Assembly (NCBI GenBank): GCA_046565505.1
Contig: JBKHYJ010000080.1
Location: 1 to 64,000, forward strand
Reading direction: 5' to 3'
DNA: 64,000 nt
From: JBKHYJ01 sp046565505
GTDB taxonomy: Bacteria; Acidobacteriota; Blastocatellia; UBA7656
Made by a program: the position numbers and the translations under genes. Under the pieces are notes generated by a model. The model was not told the origin of the DNA. It searched no databases and saw only the letters and a program-made list of their open reading frames with translations. The stretch's first letter is position 1, and each line of letters opens with the position of its first letter. Positions 28,626-37,786 of this stretch are shown here, piece by piece.

Positions 28626-28778
28626 TAGCTGTCAGTATTGCGGCGCAAGCCTGTAGCATGCGCATTCTTTCGAGTGGGAACTTACTCAGCGCGGTGGAGC
28701 GGGCGTCATCAAATTAAACAGGCCCTCTGGATCACGCCCGCTTCAGCTTTAACCAATAGAGAGGGGAGATTAGAAATT

Positions 28779-31700
28779 ATGTTCGCTAGGAGGCTTGTCA
28801 CATCACTGGTACTACTGGCGCTCGTTAGCAATGTCAGCGTATTTGCAAACGTAGGCGCAAGGGTCAGGTCTGCCTCGGAGGGCCAGGCGTTCACTCTAGT
28901 GTCGCTTAAACATGAGACGGTGGGCGCCTCAACGCGCATACTGATCGAGTCCACCGCGCCGCCTCTCTACACGGTCTTTCGGCCGTCGGGCCGGCTGATC
29001 GTGGTCGACTTGCCGGGCGGGGAGAGTTCGCAGCTCGCGGCCCGCTACGTCGTCAAAAACTCGCTCGTTGATTCAATAATGGTCCGCCAATCCGGGGACG
29101 GCGCCGCCGCGCACGGGCGGGCGTCCACCCGCATAGAGGTCGCAATACATGACGAGGTGCAGGACCGCACGATGATCAACGGCAATACGCTCGTGCTCGA
29201 ACTTTCTCCCGACGCGCAAGAGGGCAAAGCGAAGGACTCACGGGACAAGGCGCGGGCGGACGCGAAGGAGGCGAGACCCGCCGCCGGGTCGCCGGGCGTT
29301 TACGTCTATCCCACCGCGGTCGCTTCGCGAAACATCGTGGTGAACCCCCAGCCGGCGGGCGTCCCCGCATCGCCCGCGCCTAAGGTTGACCGCGCCGCCG
29401 CCCCGGCCACCGCGCCCAGGCCTGCGACTCTTATACGCTCCGTGCGCTCCGAAACAGCCGATGGCATCTTGCGCGTAGTCGTCGATGCCGACGGCGGGCT
29501 TCAGTTCAAGGATTTCATTCTGCCGGACCCGTGGCGCGTGGTCGTGGACATAACGGGCGTACGCTCGGCTTTCGGCAACAAGACTACGAACGTCGGGTTC
29601 GCGTCCGTGGACCGCCTGCGAGTGGGCCAGCCCGGACCGAACGTCGTTCGCATAGTGCTCGACGCCAGGTCGAAAGTTAACTACCGCGTAGCGCGCGAAG
29701 GCGAGTCGCTCGTCATCACTGTGGGCAACGCGGGCGCGCCGCGCGGCGACGCCGAAAGGACGGCGGCCGAGGTCAAAGCTCGACGGGATTCCGGCAGCAT
29801 TAAAGAGGCCGCGCAGGCTCCCGCCGATCATGAGGTGAAGGTGGCGGGCCAGCGCGTAGAGAATAAGAATCAACCGGGCCAGCCCGCGGGCATGCCTTCC
29901 AACCTGCTCGCGCAAGCAGGGCGCACGTCGGCCGGCGCGGGCCAGCGCGTCACGTCGCCCCAGCCGAACCGCTCTCTGCCGTTGCCGAATCAACCGGCCT
30001 CATCTAACCCGGCCTCGTCCAATTCGGGCAAAGAGGTCATTACGGGCACCGCGCCCTCTTCGACCGCGCGTAGCGTGATGGACGTTCAGCGGTCCGCCGC
30101 GCCGCAGCACAATCCCGCCAGCTCGGGCGTACAGCCAAACCAGGCTTCAAGGCAGCGCGCGGAACTCGCCTTCTGTGACCCGGGCTACGTAGGCGGATTG
30201 ATAAGCTTCGACCTGCGGGCGGGGGTCGATATACGCGACATGCTGAGGTTCATCTCGCAGCAGTATGGCATTAACTTTATAGTGGACAAATCCGTCGCCG
30301 CCGTCCCGGTTGACATCCGCGTCACCGACATACCCTGGAATCAAGTAATGGAATCAGTCCTGCGCGCGAACCGGCTCGGCGCGGTTTGTGAGAGCAGCGG
30401 GCGGATGATCCGCATAGCCACGCTCTCGGCCGTGAAAGAAGAAGAAGAGCAGCGCCGTCAGCTCGCCGAGGAGCAATCGAAGCAGGTCCCGCTCGTGACG
30501 AAGATAATCCACCTCAAATACGCGCGCGCGGTCGGCGCACTGGGCGCGACGGGCGCGGGCGCGTCCGGTCGCAGCGGCGGCGGGGCGAGCGCCGGCTCCA
30601 GCTCTGGGAACGGCAGCACGGGGACACTGCTTTCGATCGTCAACAGCAGGTTAAGCCCGCGCGGTCGCATAGAGATGGACGCGCGCACCAACAGCTTGAT
30701 CGTCACGGACCTCCCGGAGTACACGCAGGTGGTCGAAGACATGATAGCCAAGCTTGACCGGCCCGAGCCCCAGGTGGAGATCGAAGCGCGCATAGTAATC
30801 GCGAGCCGCAACTTCCTGCGCGACATCGGGTCCGAGCTCGCGGCAGGCGCGTTAGGCAGCCGCGGGAAGGCAGGATTATTTGAGACGACGCCCGTGCAGA
30901 TGGCAGGCGGCGGGCTCGCTCCCGGGGGCAAAGACGCCGGCGGCAGCGGCTCGTCAGGCGGTTCGACTGGCGGCTCATCAGGCGGCTCTACCGGCGGCGC
31001 GACACAAAATAAAGGGCTGGGCCCGAACTTGGTGGGCCCGTTCGCCACCGACGCCTTGCGCGGCGGAGCGGCAAACACTGTCTTAAGTTTGACGACAGGC
31101 TTGATCGGGACGAGCATCATCTCCGCCGCCCTCTCCGCGTCGGAGACGAAAGGCCAGGCGCGGACAATCGCCAGCCCGCGCATCACGACGACCGACAACA
31201 AGACGGCAGAGATAGTCAACGGCGTGCAGATACCTGTACAAACCGTCTCGAATAACACCATCACCACGACTTTCGTCACCGCCGCCCTAAGGCTGGAGAT
31301 AACTCCGCAGATAATCGAGGAGAAGGGCGAAGTTCTGATGCACGTGGTCGCCGAGAACAACACGGTGAATTTCAACCTGGCGGGGCAATTCAACAATGGC
31401 ACGCCCGGCATCGACACTCAGTCGGCCGAATCGACTGTGCTCATACAGGATGGCGGGACCACCGTGATGGGCGGGATCAACGTGGACACCGAAGGGAACA
31501 CGGTTAACCGCACACCGGGCATATCGCGCGTGCCCATGCTCGGCGAGTTGTTCAAGCACAAGAGCACGCGGCGCGAGGCGAGCGAAATTCTCTTCTTCAT
31601 CACGCCGCGCATAGTCAGGCAGGATGGCATGATCGGCCCGCGCGTACCACAGCGGAGTTCCGTCGAAGGGATGCCGAACCCGAACGTGCCCCAGCGCGCC

Positions 31701-31787
31701 TCGATCCCGCCCGCGCCGCAGGCAGGCCAAAAGTCGCAACCGGATCAACAGGCACGCGCGGCGGCAAACGCCAAGGCGGGGCAATAA
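28779..31787 (+). CDS. pilQ: type IV pilus secretin PilQ
   Basis: PilQ forms the outer-membrane channel for the pilus. From the ATG at 28779 (ribosome site GAGGGGAG upstream; the frame is open further 5') the product is 1002 residues, longer than most secretins. It has a signal peptide (~1-25), two AMIN domains (~38-105 and ~218-300), a long Pro/Ser/Gln-rich linker (~330-460), an STN/N0 domain (~475-555, VDIRDMLRFISQQYGINFIV), an N1-type domain interrupted by a Gly/Ser insert, and the secretin core (~660-948). A Gly/Ser-repeat loop within the core (~705-745) is unusual. The tail is Pro/Gln-rich. Confidence 0.93.
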   Translation: MFARRLVTSLVLLALVSNVSVFANVGARVRSASEGQAFTLVSLKHETVGASTRILIESTAPPLYTVFRPSGRLIVVDLPGGESSQLAARYVVKNSLVDSIMVRQSGDGAAAHGRASTRIEVAIHDEVQDRTMINGNTLVLELSPDAQEGKAKDSRDKARADAKEARPAAGSPGVYVYPTAVASRNIVVNPQPAGVPASPAPKVDRAAAPATAPRPATLIRSVRSETADGILRVVVDADGGLQFKDFILPDPWRVVVDITGVRSAFGNKTTNVGFASVDRLRVGQPGPNVVRIVLDARSKVNYRVAREGESLVITVGNAGAPRGDAERTAAEVKARRDSGSIKEAAQAPADHEVKVAGQRVENKNQPGQPAGMPSNLLAQAGRTSAGAGQRVTSPQPNRSLPLPNQPASSNPASSNSGKEVITGTAPSSTARSVMDVQRSAAPQHNPASSGVQPNQASRQRAELAFCDPGYVGGLISFDLRAGVDIRDMLRFISQQYGINFIVDKSVAAVPVDIRVTDIPWNQVMESVLRANRLGAVCESSGRMIRIATLSAVKEEEEQRRQLAEEQSKQVPLVTKIIHLKYARAVGALGATGAGASGRSGGGASAGSSSGNGSTGTLLSIVNSRLSPRGRIEMDARTNSLIVTDLPEYTQVVEDMIAKLDRPEPQVEIEARIVIASRNFLRDIGSELAAGALGSRGKAGLFETTPVQMAGGGLAPGGKDAGGSGSSGGSTGGSSGGSTGGATQNKGLGPNLVGPFATDALRGGAANTVLSLTTGLIGTSIISAALSASETKGQARTIASPRITTTDNKTAEIVNGVQIPVQTVSNNTITTTFVTAALRLEITPQIIEEKGEVLMHVVAENNTVNFNLAGQFNNGTPGIDTQSAESTVLIQDGGTTVMGGINVDTEGNTVNRTPGISRVPMLGELFKHKSTRREASEILFFITPRIVRQDGMIGPRVPQRSSVEGMPNPNVPQRASIPPAPQAGQKSQPDQQARAAANAKAGQ

Positions 31788-31790
31788 TGA

Positions 31791-31847
31791 GATTGCGGGT
31801 TGTGGGTTGAAAAGCATCCTGCTTAGCGAATCCACAATCCGCAGTCG
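31791..31847. repeat. inverted GATTGCGGRTTGTGGRTT repeat after pilQ
   Basis: The arm at 31791-31808 and the arm at 31830-31847 are reverse complements at all but a few positions, separated by about 21 bases. The element lies between pilQ and the roadblock gene and could fold as a hairpin in the operon mRNA. Confidence 0.7.
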
Positions 31848-31862
31848 ATCGCGGAGCAAGTC

Positions 31863-32231
31863 ATGGGTTTTATAGATACGCTCACACACATCACGGATCG
31901 TATCGAAGGCTGCGCGGCGGTGGTCATACTCGGGATCGATGGGATACCTATCGAGCGCCAGGTCCGGGACATGGACCCCGCGCTCGACATCGACCTGATC
32001 GCCACGGAATTCACCACGCTCGTGCGCCGAAGCATGCGGACGGCCTCGGACACGGGGCTGGGGGATTTGCGCGAGATGGTCTTTGTGACGGACTTGATGA
32101 CATTCGTTTTACGCCCTATAACCTCGGAGTATTTCCTGCTCCTCGCGCTCAACCCCGGCGGCAACGTCGGCCGCGCGAGGTTTGAGCTTCGCAAGGCTCA
32201 GCTAGCCATGGAGGCTGAGTTCGCCATCTGA
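31863..32231 (+). CDS. roadblock/LC7 domain protein
   Basis: The 122-residue protein is a single roadblock/LC7 domain: an N-terminal helix, the strand AAVVILGIDGIPIERQ, a long helix (ALDIDLIATEFTTLVRRSM) and strands with YFLLLALNPGGNVGRARFEL. In bacteria such proteins bind and regulate Ras-like GTPases such as MglA, which control cell polarity and pilus activity. It is the last gene of the pil unit, fitting a polarity or motility role, but no MglA gene is in the window. Confidence 0.85.
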   Translation: MGFIDTLTHITDRIEGCAAVVILGIDGIPIERQVRDMDPALDIDLIATEFTTLVRRSMRTASDTGLGDLREMVFVTDLMTFVLRPITSEYFLLLALNPGGNVGRARFELRKAQLAMEAEFAI

Positions 32232-32250
32232 TAACCGCCGCCGAGTTAAT

Positions 32251-32356
32251 GCCGCAAAAAGCCACGCGAAGCACGCGGCGAGAAATCCAGACAGATCGCT
32301 TCTCGTCGTGAACCGACGCTACCGCATGGCTCATGTTTCCCGTGTCTTTTTGCGGC
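32251..32356. repeat. 106-bp imperfect palindrome upstream of efp
   Basis: GCCGCAAAAAG (32251-32261) is the exact reverse complement of CTTTTTGCGGC (32346-32356), and the match extends inward with one mismatch to CACG/CGTG. A nested stem GGCGAGAA / TTCTCGTC lies inside. It is not a simple terminator because of the distance between arms. It may be a small non-coding mobile element or a structured RNA. Confidence 0.6.
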
Positions 32357-32478
32357 TGAATCTCTGCCGGGCCGCCCGCCTTGCGTCCTTCATTCGCGAT
32401 GCTGTATTTTACAAAGTTGGCCCGAGGGCCGGTATTGTGACATACTGACTAACACTCGAAGAAGGGGATCTGATTACA

Positions 32479-33036
32479 ATGAACGCAAATGACATCCGCC
32501 GCGGGATGATAATAATGTATAACGGGACGCCGCACCGCGTTCTAGACTTTCAGCACCGCACGCCCGGTAACCTTCGCGCGTTCGTGCAGGCAAAGCTGCG
32601 CAATCTCAGGAACGGGTCTTCGACGGAAGTCCGCTTCAGCTCTACCGAAAACATTGAGCGCGCCATGCTCGAAGAGCATGAGATGGAATTCCTCTACTCC
32701 GATGGCGACATGCATCACTTCATGAACACAGAAACGTATGACCAGATAGGGCTTGATAGCGAATCGCTCGGGAGCGCGATGGACTACCTCGTCCCCGGCA
32801 CGAAGATTCAGGTGGAATTCTTCGAGGGCGCCCCTATCGGGGTAGAGCTTCCGCCCGCGGTCGAACTCACCGTCGTCGAGACGGAGCCTGAATTGAGGGG
32901 GGCGACCGCGTCCAACAGTCCCAAGCCCGCGAAACTTGAGACGGGCGTGATGGTTTCCGTGCCGCCATTTGTTAAGGAGGGCGACCGCATTCGCGTCGAC
33001 CCATCGAAGGGCACTTACCTCGAGCGCGTGAAGTAA
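32479..33036 (+). CDS. efp: translation elongation factor P
   Basis: EF-P relieves ribosome stalling at polyproline. The 185-residue protein has all three domains: KOW-like N domain (MNANDIRRGMIIMYNG), middle domain with FLYSDGDMHHFMN-x-ETYDQI, and C domain ending GDRIRVDPSKGTYLERVK. The domain I loop reads TPGNLRAFVQAKLRNL. The tip residue corresponding to E. coli Lys34 (or Arg32 of the rhamnosylated type) is Asn31, so the lysyl, hydroxylysyl and rhamnosyl modifications known for EF-P cannot occur there. No EF-P modification gene is nearby. A short variable insert (~145-155) lies before the C domain. Confidence 0.95.
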   Translation: MNANDIRRGMIIMYNGTPHRVLDFQHRTPGNLRAFVQAKLRNLRNGSSTEVRFSSTENIERAMLEEHEMEFLYSDGDMHHFMNTETYDQIGLDSESLGSAMDYLVPGTKIQVEFFEGAPIGVELPPAVELTVVETEPELRGATASNSPKPAKLETGVMVSVPPFVKEGDRIRVDPSKGTYLERVK

Positions 33037-33196
33037 GCCGGCGGCCCGGGCGACGGGGCCACCCGCCCGGTGACATGACGTATGGCTTGAAATCGGCTCC
33101 CGTGGCCTGTTTGGTGCCATCGCGTCGAGGCAGACGCCGGGCGTTTGACTGCCGGCCGCATGACTATCGCTAGGCCGGCGGCCCATAGCCGCAAAG

Positions 33197-34672
33197 ATGT
33201 ACTTCCTCTACAGCCTCGCCCTTTCACTCCTGTTTCTGGCCCTGCTGCCATATTTTGCCTATCAGGCCATACGGCATGGTAAGTACGCCGCCAGCTTCAA
33301 AGAGCGGATGGGCCGGCTGCCCGAGTCTCTTGAGAATGATGGCCGCAGGACCGTCTGGGTGCACGCGGTCTCTGTCGGGGAGTTTCTCGCTGCGAAGCCC
33401 TTGCTCGAACGCCTCCGCCGGGAGATGCCAGAGTCGCGCATAGTCGTTTCGACCACAACTATGACGGGTCAGCGGCTCGCGCGCGGGCAGAGGGATGCGC
33501 CGTATGACGCGGCGTTCTACTTCCCGTTCGACTGGAGTTTCACAGTCCGCCGCGCCCTCGCCCGCGTCAAACCCTCGGCGGTCGTGATACTCGAAACAGA
33601 GCTGTGGCCCAACTTTTTGCGCGAGTGCGAAAGACGCCAGGTCATTACGGTCGTAGCCAATGGCCGAATCTCGCCGCGCTCGTTCGCCCGCTATCGGCTG
33701 GTCGGCAAGTTCGTCGCGCGCGCGCTTGATAGTTTGACCCTGATGCTCATGCAGTCGGAGGCGGACGCAGAGCGTGCGCTCGCGCTCGGCGCCAGCGCTG
33801 ACGGGGTCAGGGTTTGCGGAAATCTGAAGTACGATATAAACATCACGACGCCGGAAGTCGGCCGCACGGACCTGCGGGCGGCTGATTCGACCAATCCCAG
33901 TCAAAGTCTTGCCCCCCTCGCCCAGAAACTAAACGACGAGTTGGATTATCAATTCGGGCTGTCTTCATCACCCAACCTGATCGTCGCGGGGAGCACCACG
34001 CCCGGCGAAGAAAAGATATTGCTGGGGGCGCTCCGCGAAGCGCGCAGGGAGGCGGGGCTGGAAAATACGCGGCTCGTCATCGCGCCCCGCCACCCCGAGC
34101 GATTCAACGAAGTCGCCGGCTTGATCTCGCAATCCGGTTTCAGCTTCGCTCGGCGCTCCGAAGCGAAAGGGCGGGGGGCCGGACAAGCCGCGGACTCAGC
34201 CGGCAATGATAGAAGGCTTCGCCTTCATGCCGGTGGTATGCCTGGCGAAGTGACAGAGATGCGGACGGCGGACGTCATCTTACTAGACACGATAGGCGAG
34301 CTTGCCTCCCTCTACAGGTTCGCCGCCGTGGTCTTCGTCGGCGGCAGCCTAGTTCCGCGCGGGGGGCACAACATCATCGAGCCCGCCGTATATTCAAAGC
34401 CTGTCATAGTCGGGCCCTATACGGAAAACTTTCGCGAGATAGTCGCGGACTTCGGGCGCGCAGAAGCCCTCGTGCAGGTGAGCGCGGCGGGCGAACACGC
34501 GTCAAATGACTTTGCGCGGGAAATCATCCGGCTGCTGGCTGACCGCGAGCTTGCCTCAGCTATGGGCGAGCGAGGGCGTAGCATTCTGCTCAAGAGTCGC
34601 GGCGCAACGGATTGCGTCATGGCTGCAATAAAGTCAGTGATGAGCGATGAACGAAAGATGGGTGACAAGTGA
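33197..34672 (+). CDS. waaA: 3-deoxy-D-manno-octulosonic acid (Kdo) transferase
   Basis: WaaA adds Kdo to lipid A precursors at the inner face of the inner membrane. The 491-residue protein has an N-terminal membrane anchor (~1-22), then RMGRLPES, the catalytic-region motif VWVHAVSVGEFLAAKPL, AVVILETELWPNFLREC, NGRISPRSFARYR, IVAGSTTPGEEK, APRHPERFNEV and the nucleotide-sugar site FVGGSLVPRGGHNIIEPA. It is longer than the usual ~420 residues because of two polar inserts, ~228-250 and ~318-345. It precedes lpxK by 100 bases, a common pairing. Confidence 0.95.
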   Translation: MYFLYSLALSLLFLALLPYFAYQAIRHGKYAASFKERMGRLPESLENDGRRTVWVHAVSVGEFLAAKPLLERLRREMPESRIVVSTTTMTGQRLARGQRDAPYDAAFYFPFDWSFTVRRALARVKPSAVVILETELWPNFLRECERRQVITVVANGRISPRSFARYRLVGKFVARALDSLTLMLMQSEADAERALALGASADGVRVCGNLKYDINITTPEVGRTDLRAADSTNPSQSLAPLAQKLNDELDYQFGLSSSPNLIVAGSTTPGEEKILLGALREARREAGLENTRLVIAPRHPERFNEVAGLISQSGFSFARRSEAKGRGAGQAADSAGNDRRLRLHAGGMPGEVTEMRTADVILLDTIGELASLYRFAAVVFVGGSLVPRGGHNIIEPAVYSKPVIVGPYTENFREIVADFGRAEALVQVSAAGEHASNDFAREIIRLLADRELASAMGERGRSILLKSRGATDCVMAAIKSVMSDERKMGDK

Positions 34673-34772
34673 ATGCGGATGAGCGACCGGAGGCGAGCCG
34701 ACCTTTCACTTTTCGCGGCGTGGTATTCGACGTGTTTTACCTGTCGCGTTTTGCCCATTGCTTACTACTCAC

Positions 34773-35948
34773 ATGATTGAGAAACACGAGAAGCTCAAGC
34801 GCGCGATGTTGTGGCTGCCGGCTAAGCTCTACGAGCTGGCCGTTCGGCTGCGCGTGGCGGCTTACGAAACAGAATACCGTAAGCAAAAGCGGCTCGACGC
34901 GGTCGTCATCAGCATAGGGAACATCGCTTTAGGCGGGACGGGTAAGACGCCGATGGTCGAATACGTCGCGCGCTATATTAAATCGGAAGATCATCCCGTA
35001 GCCATATTGACGCGGGGTTATGCCCGCGAATCATCGGGCATGCGAGTGCTGAATGACCCGCGCGGTTTTTCGAGCACCGATCCGAACGGAAAGGCTGAGC
35101 AAGGCGGCCAGGCGCATACCGCGGCCGGCTCGAACAACAACCGCGTGACTCCGCGGAATCGCGAGCAGGGGGGCAATGCGGCCGACGTGAGGTCACACCT
35201 CGAGTATGGCGATGAGCCATTGATGCTGGCGCGCGCGCTGCCGGGGGTCCCCGTGATAATCAATAAAAACAGGTATGAAGGAGGGAGGTGGGCCGAGCGC
35301 GAGCTTGGCGCCGAAGTGCTGGTGCTAGATGACGCTTATCAACATCTGGCGCTGGCCCGCGACCTGAACATCTTGCTGCTCGACGCCACCGACCCATTCG
35401 GAGGCTTCAAGATGGCTCCGTTCGGGCGCTTGCGAGAGCCGCTTTATGGGATCAGACGCGCGGACGCTGTCATCATCACGCGCGCGAACCGTCCTTTCGA
35501 TCAAGGGCAGACGGACGCAATCATCAAGTACTTCTGCGGAGACAAAGTGCCGGTGATGTATGTCTACTCATCCATAACGCACCTGCGGCATGTCGAGACG
35601 GGTGTGGTGTACGAGGCGGAGCAATTCGCCGGCTGGAACGCTGCCGTCATGTGTGGCATAGGCAACCCCCGTGCGTTCGCCGATGACATCCTGGAATTTG
35701 GGATGAATATTGTGAGCGAGAATTTCTTCCCGGATCACCACGCATTCACGCAGGAAGACATGGAGCGGGTGACAGGCGCAGCGCGCGAAACGGCCGCCGA
35801 CGCAATTGTCACAACCGAGAAAGACGCCGTGCGCATGGAATCGCTCAAGCCCGGAGACGTGCCAATCTACGCCGCCCGACTAGAAATCCAGAGCGAAGAC
35901 GAGGTCAGGCTCAAGAGCCTGCTGCTTAGAACGCTGATTAAGAAATAG
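34773..35948 (+). CDS. lpxK: tetraacyldisaccharide 4'-kinase LpxK
   Basis: LpxK phosphorylates the 4' position of the lipid A disaccharide at the inner membrane. The 391-residue product contains the shifted P-loop ALGGTGKTPMVEY (~45-57), ILTRGYARESSG, YGDEPLMLAR, LVLDDAYQHLALARDLNILL and MCGIGNPRAF, all in family order. A polar low-complexity insert of about 45 residues (~90-135) separates the TRGY and GDEP motifs. ATG 34773 is chosen over an upstream TTG. Confidence 0.95.
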   Translation: MIEKHEKLKRAMLWLPAKLYELAVRLRVAAYETEYRKQKRLDAVVISIGNIALGGTGKTPMVEYVARYIKSEDHPVAILTRGYARESSGMRVLNDPRGFSSTDPNGKAEQGGQAHTAAGSNNNRVTPRNREQGGNAADVRSHLEYGDEPLMLARALPGVPVIINKNRYEGGRWAERELGAEVLVLDDAYQHLALARDLNILLLDATDPFGGFKMAPFGRLREPLYGIRRADAVIITRANRPFDQGQTDAIIKYFCGDKVPVMYVYSSITHLRHVETGVVYEAEQFAGWNAAVMCGIGNPRAFADDILEFGMNIVSENFFPDHHAFTQEDMERVTGAARETAADAIVTTEKDAVRMESLKPGDVPIYAARLEIQSEDEVRLKSLLLRTLIKK

Positions 35949-36002
35949 GAAACACGGTACAGAAAGAAGGGCGATTGCGCGCTTAGAAATCCTTAGCCCT
36001 GA

Positions 36003-36950
36003 TTACCTCATCCCGCTGTCGAAATTAATGGTAACCTGAGCGAACTGGCCGGGCAGCACCTTTACGAACTGTTCGGAAGCCCGGGGCAGGAAGCGTGCGC
36101 CCCCGGGCGGAGGGCCTACTTTGTACTCGCCGGGCGGTAGTGAGACACGGAATCGGCCATCGGGGCCGGTTTCAAGGCGCGCGACCTCTCGCCCTTCGGC
36201 CGCCGTAGAGATTACGAGCGTTGTCTTGAAGGGCTGCTCGTTCCGCGCCTGGCCCACCCTTATCGGGCCCGGCCGGACGGGGCTTATGACGGCCTGCCCG
36301 ACTATCCCTGATTCGCCCTGTGTCGTCATCCCTTCACCTCCTCCGACGCGAACGAGCTCGGACCCTCGCACCTCGAACTCCTCGCCGCGACGCGGAAGGC
36401 GCCCGGCGCGGGAGTCCGAGGCCATGTAAGCAACTATGCGTAGGCTCGACCTGGCCGCCCTGCCGCCGCCCGTGATTCGGTAATCGTGTATACGGTCGAG
36501 ACTGTCTCTGTATTGAAGCTCGATAAAAGACTGCCTGTCTCGATCCCAATGAAAGACCCTGAGCGACGCCCCGGCCGACGCCCCAGGCCGCCATAGGCTT
36601 ATTATCTCAGGCGTCCCATCGCCATCAAGGTCAGCGGATTGAACTGTATCGACGAGGTGTTGAGACTGCGCGCCGGCCGTCTCCCAGATCGTGCGGCGCC
36701 CTGGGCCGGTCGTTTCAACCGCGAGATGCGCCTGCCCATAATGCGCCGTAGTCGATTTCGGCCCGGGCGTTTGCCAGGTGACTACCTGCTGAATCTCTCG
36801 CGTGCCCGTCAGGCGGCCGCGCAGGACTACGCGCCTCTTTTGAGGCGCGCCCGATTGAATCCCCCGCGCGGCGTACCCGACATGACAAACCGCTAACCAC
36901 AACGCGAATGTGGTTAGCGGCAGGGTCAAGTGAAGTAATCTTCGTGTCAT
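36003..36950 (-). CDS. secreted protein with FG-GAP-like and carboxypeptidase-regulatory-like regions
   Basis: The 315-residue product has a signal peptide (~1-28), a beta-rich region with a calcium-loop-like QSADLDGDGTPEIISLW (~98-114) as in FG-GAP/VCBS repeats, and a C-terminal ~95 residues resembling a carboxypeptidase-regulatory/transthyretin-like fold (GREVARLETGPDGRFRVSLP, PGEYKV). Such domains often sit on secreted binding proteins. Function unknown. It converges with lpxK. Confidence 0.6.
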   Translation of the reverse strand: MTRRLLHLTLPLTTFALWLAVCHVGYAARGIQSGAPQKRRVVLRGRLTGTREIQQVVTWQTPGPKSTTAHYGQAHLAVETTGPGRRTIWETAGAQSQHLVDTVQSADLDGDGTPEIISLWRPGASAGASLRVFHWDRDRQSFIELQYRDSLDRIHDYRITGGGRAARSSLRIVAYMASDSRAGRLPRRGEEFEVRGSELVRVGGGEGMTTQGESGIVGQAVISPVRPGPIRVGQARNEQPFKTTLVISTAAEGREVARLETGPDGRFRVSLPPGEYKVGPPPGGARFLPRASEQFVKVLPGQFAQVTINFDSGMR

Positions 36951-37003
36951 CGCTTTCTCAAAAAAGATTCTAACAGCGACGCAACGATGAAAGAAGCCCT
37001 CAG

Positions 37004-37360
37004 TTAGTACCGGCGGTAGCTGCGGCTATAGCGGTCGCGGTCCCGGTACGCGCGATAATCGCGATAGTCGCGGTAATCGTCATAGCGGCCGTAGCGGTCT
37101 TCTTCCCTCTTACCCTTATAGTAAACATAACCGGCCCCGCCGCCGCCGCCGAGCACGCCGCCGAGCACCGCGCCCTTCTTGCCGCCAAGTATGCCGCCCA
37201 GCACTGCCCCCGCCGCCGCGCCGCCGCCGATGATGACGGCCTTTTTCTTAGTTGACATGCTGCCGCCGAATCTCGACTGAGCGCTCGCAGGCATGACGGC
37301 CGCAAACATTACCACCAGGCCCAAGGCCACCGCGCAAACTTTCTTATTAATCGATATCAT
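37004..37360 (-). CDS. small exported glycine-zipper protein with Tyr/Arg/Asp-rich tail
   Basis: The 118-residue protein has a signal peptide (~1-28, ending ASAQ), then KKKAVIIGGGAAAGAVLGGI with repeated G-G-x3-G spacing of a glycine zipper membrane segment, and a C-terminal tail of repeated RYDDYRDYRDYR units. The tail is highly charged and low in complexity. A good ribosome site (GGGAGG) lies upstream. Likely envelope-associated; function unknown. Confidence 0.7.
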   Translation of the reverse strand: MISINKKVCAVALGLVVMFAAVMPASAQSRFGGSMSTKKKAVIIGGGAAAGAVLGGILGGKKGAVLGGVLGGGGGAGYVYYKGKREEDRYGRYDDYRDYRDYRAYRDRDRYSRSYRRY

Positions 37361-37786
37361 TTCCTGTCCTCCCTTGTCATTAACTGTGACGCCTCTTTAA
37401 GGGCAAGCACCGTGCCGCCGAAAGGCTTCAAGGGCGGCCACCGCAAGTGTAATTATTTTGAGGTTTACGTTTCCCGGTCCAAACGTTGCCTGCCTAAGTA
37501 TAGACGATTTGGTGTTGCGCAAAGACGTAATAGTAGCCTCCGCGCTCGCGCGTTACCCCGTTCATGGCGCGGCGAATGTGGCCGATGACTCTATCAATGT
37601 GGCGCGAAAGATTACTATTTTTCCTTAGAAAAAGCTGTGCTACCATCGAAGCCGAATTGATCTTCTGAAAACAATATCGCGCGGCCTGCCCCTTTTTTAC
37701 TGCTGATAATTTCAAAGCACTTATTCCGGCTGTTCCCCTTTAAAATTCAAACCATCAACAGGTGACAGCTTTTCAGGAGCATTAAG
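37361..37786. other. intergenic region between divergent genes
   Basis: No gene is supported. A hairpin GCCGCC / GGCGGC near 37412-37437 lies in the probable leader of the glycine-zipper gene. The right half is AT-rich, as expected for a promoter area. The 73-residue minus frame at 37494-37715 lacks a ribosome site and recognisable features. Confidence 0.4.

Noticed and set aside
37405..37470. Cyclic di-GMP riboswitch upstream of the glycine-zipper gene
   Set aside because: A GC hairpin is present but the conserved core blocks of that class are not.
37494..37715. 73-codon minus-strand frame between divergent genes
   Set aside because: No ribosome site, no signal peptide, no similarity I recognise; lies in an AT-rich promoter region.
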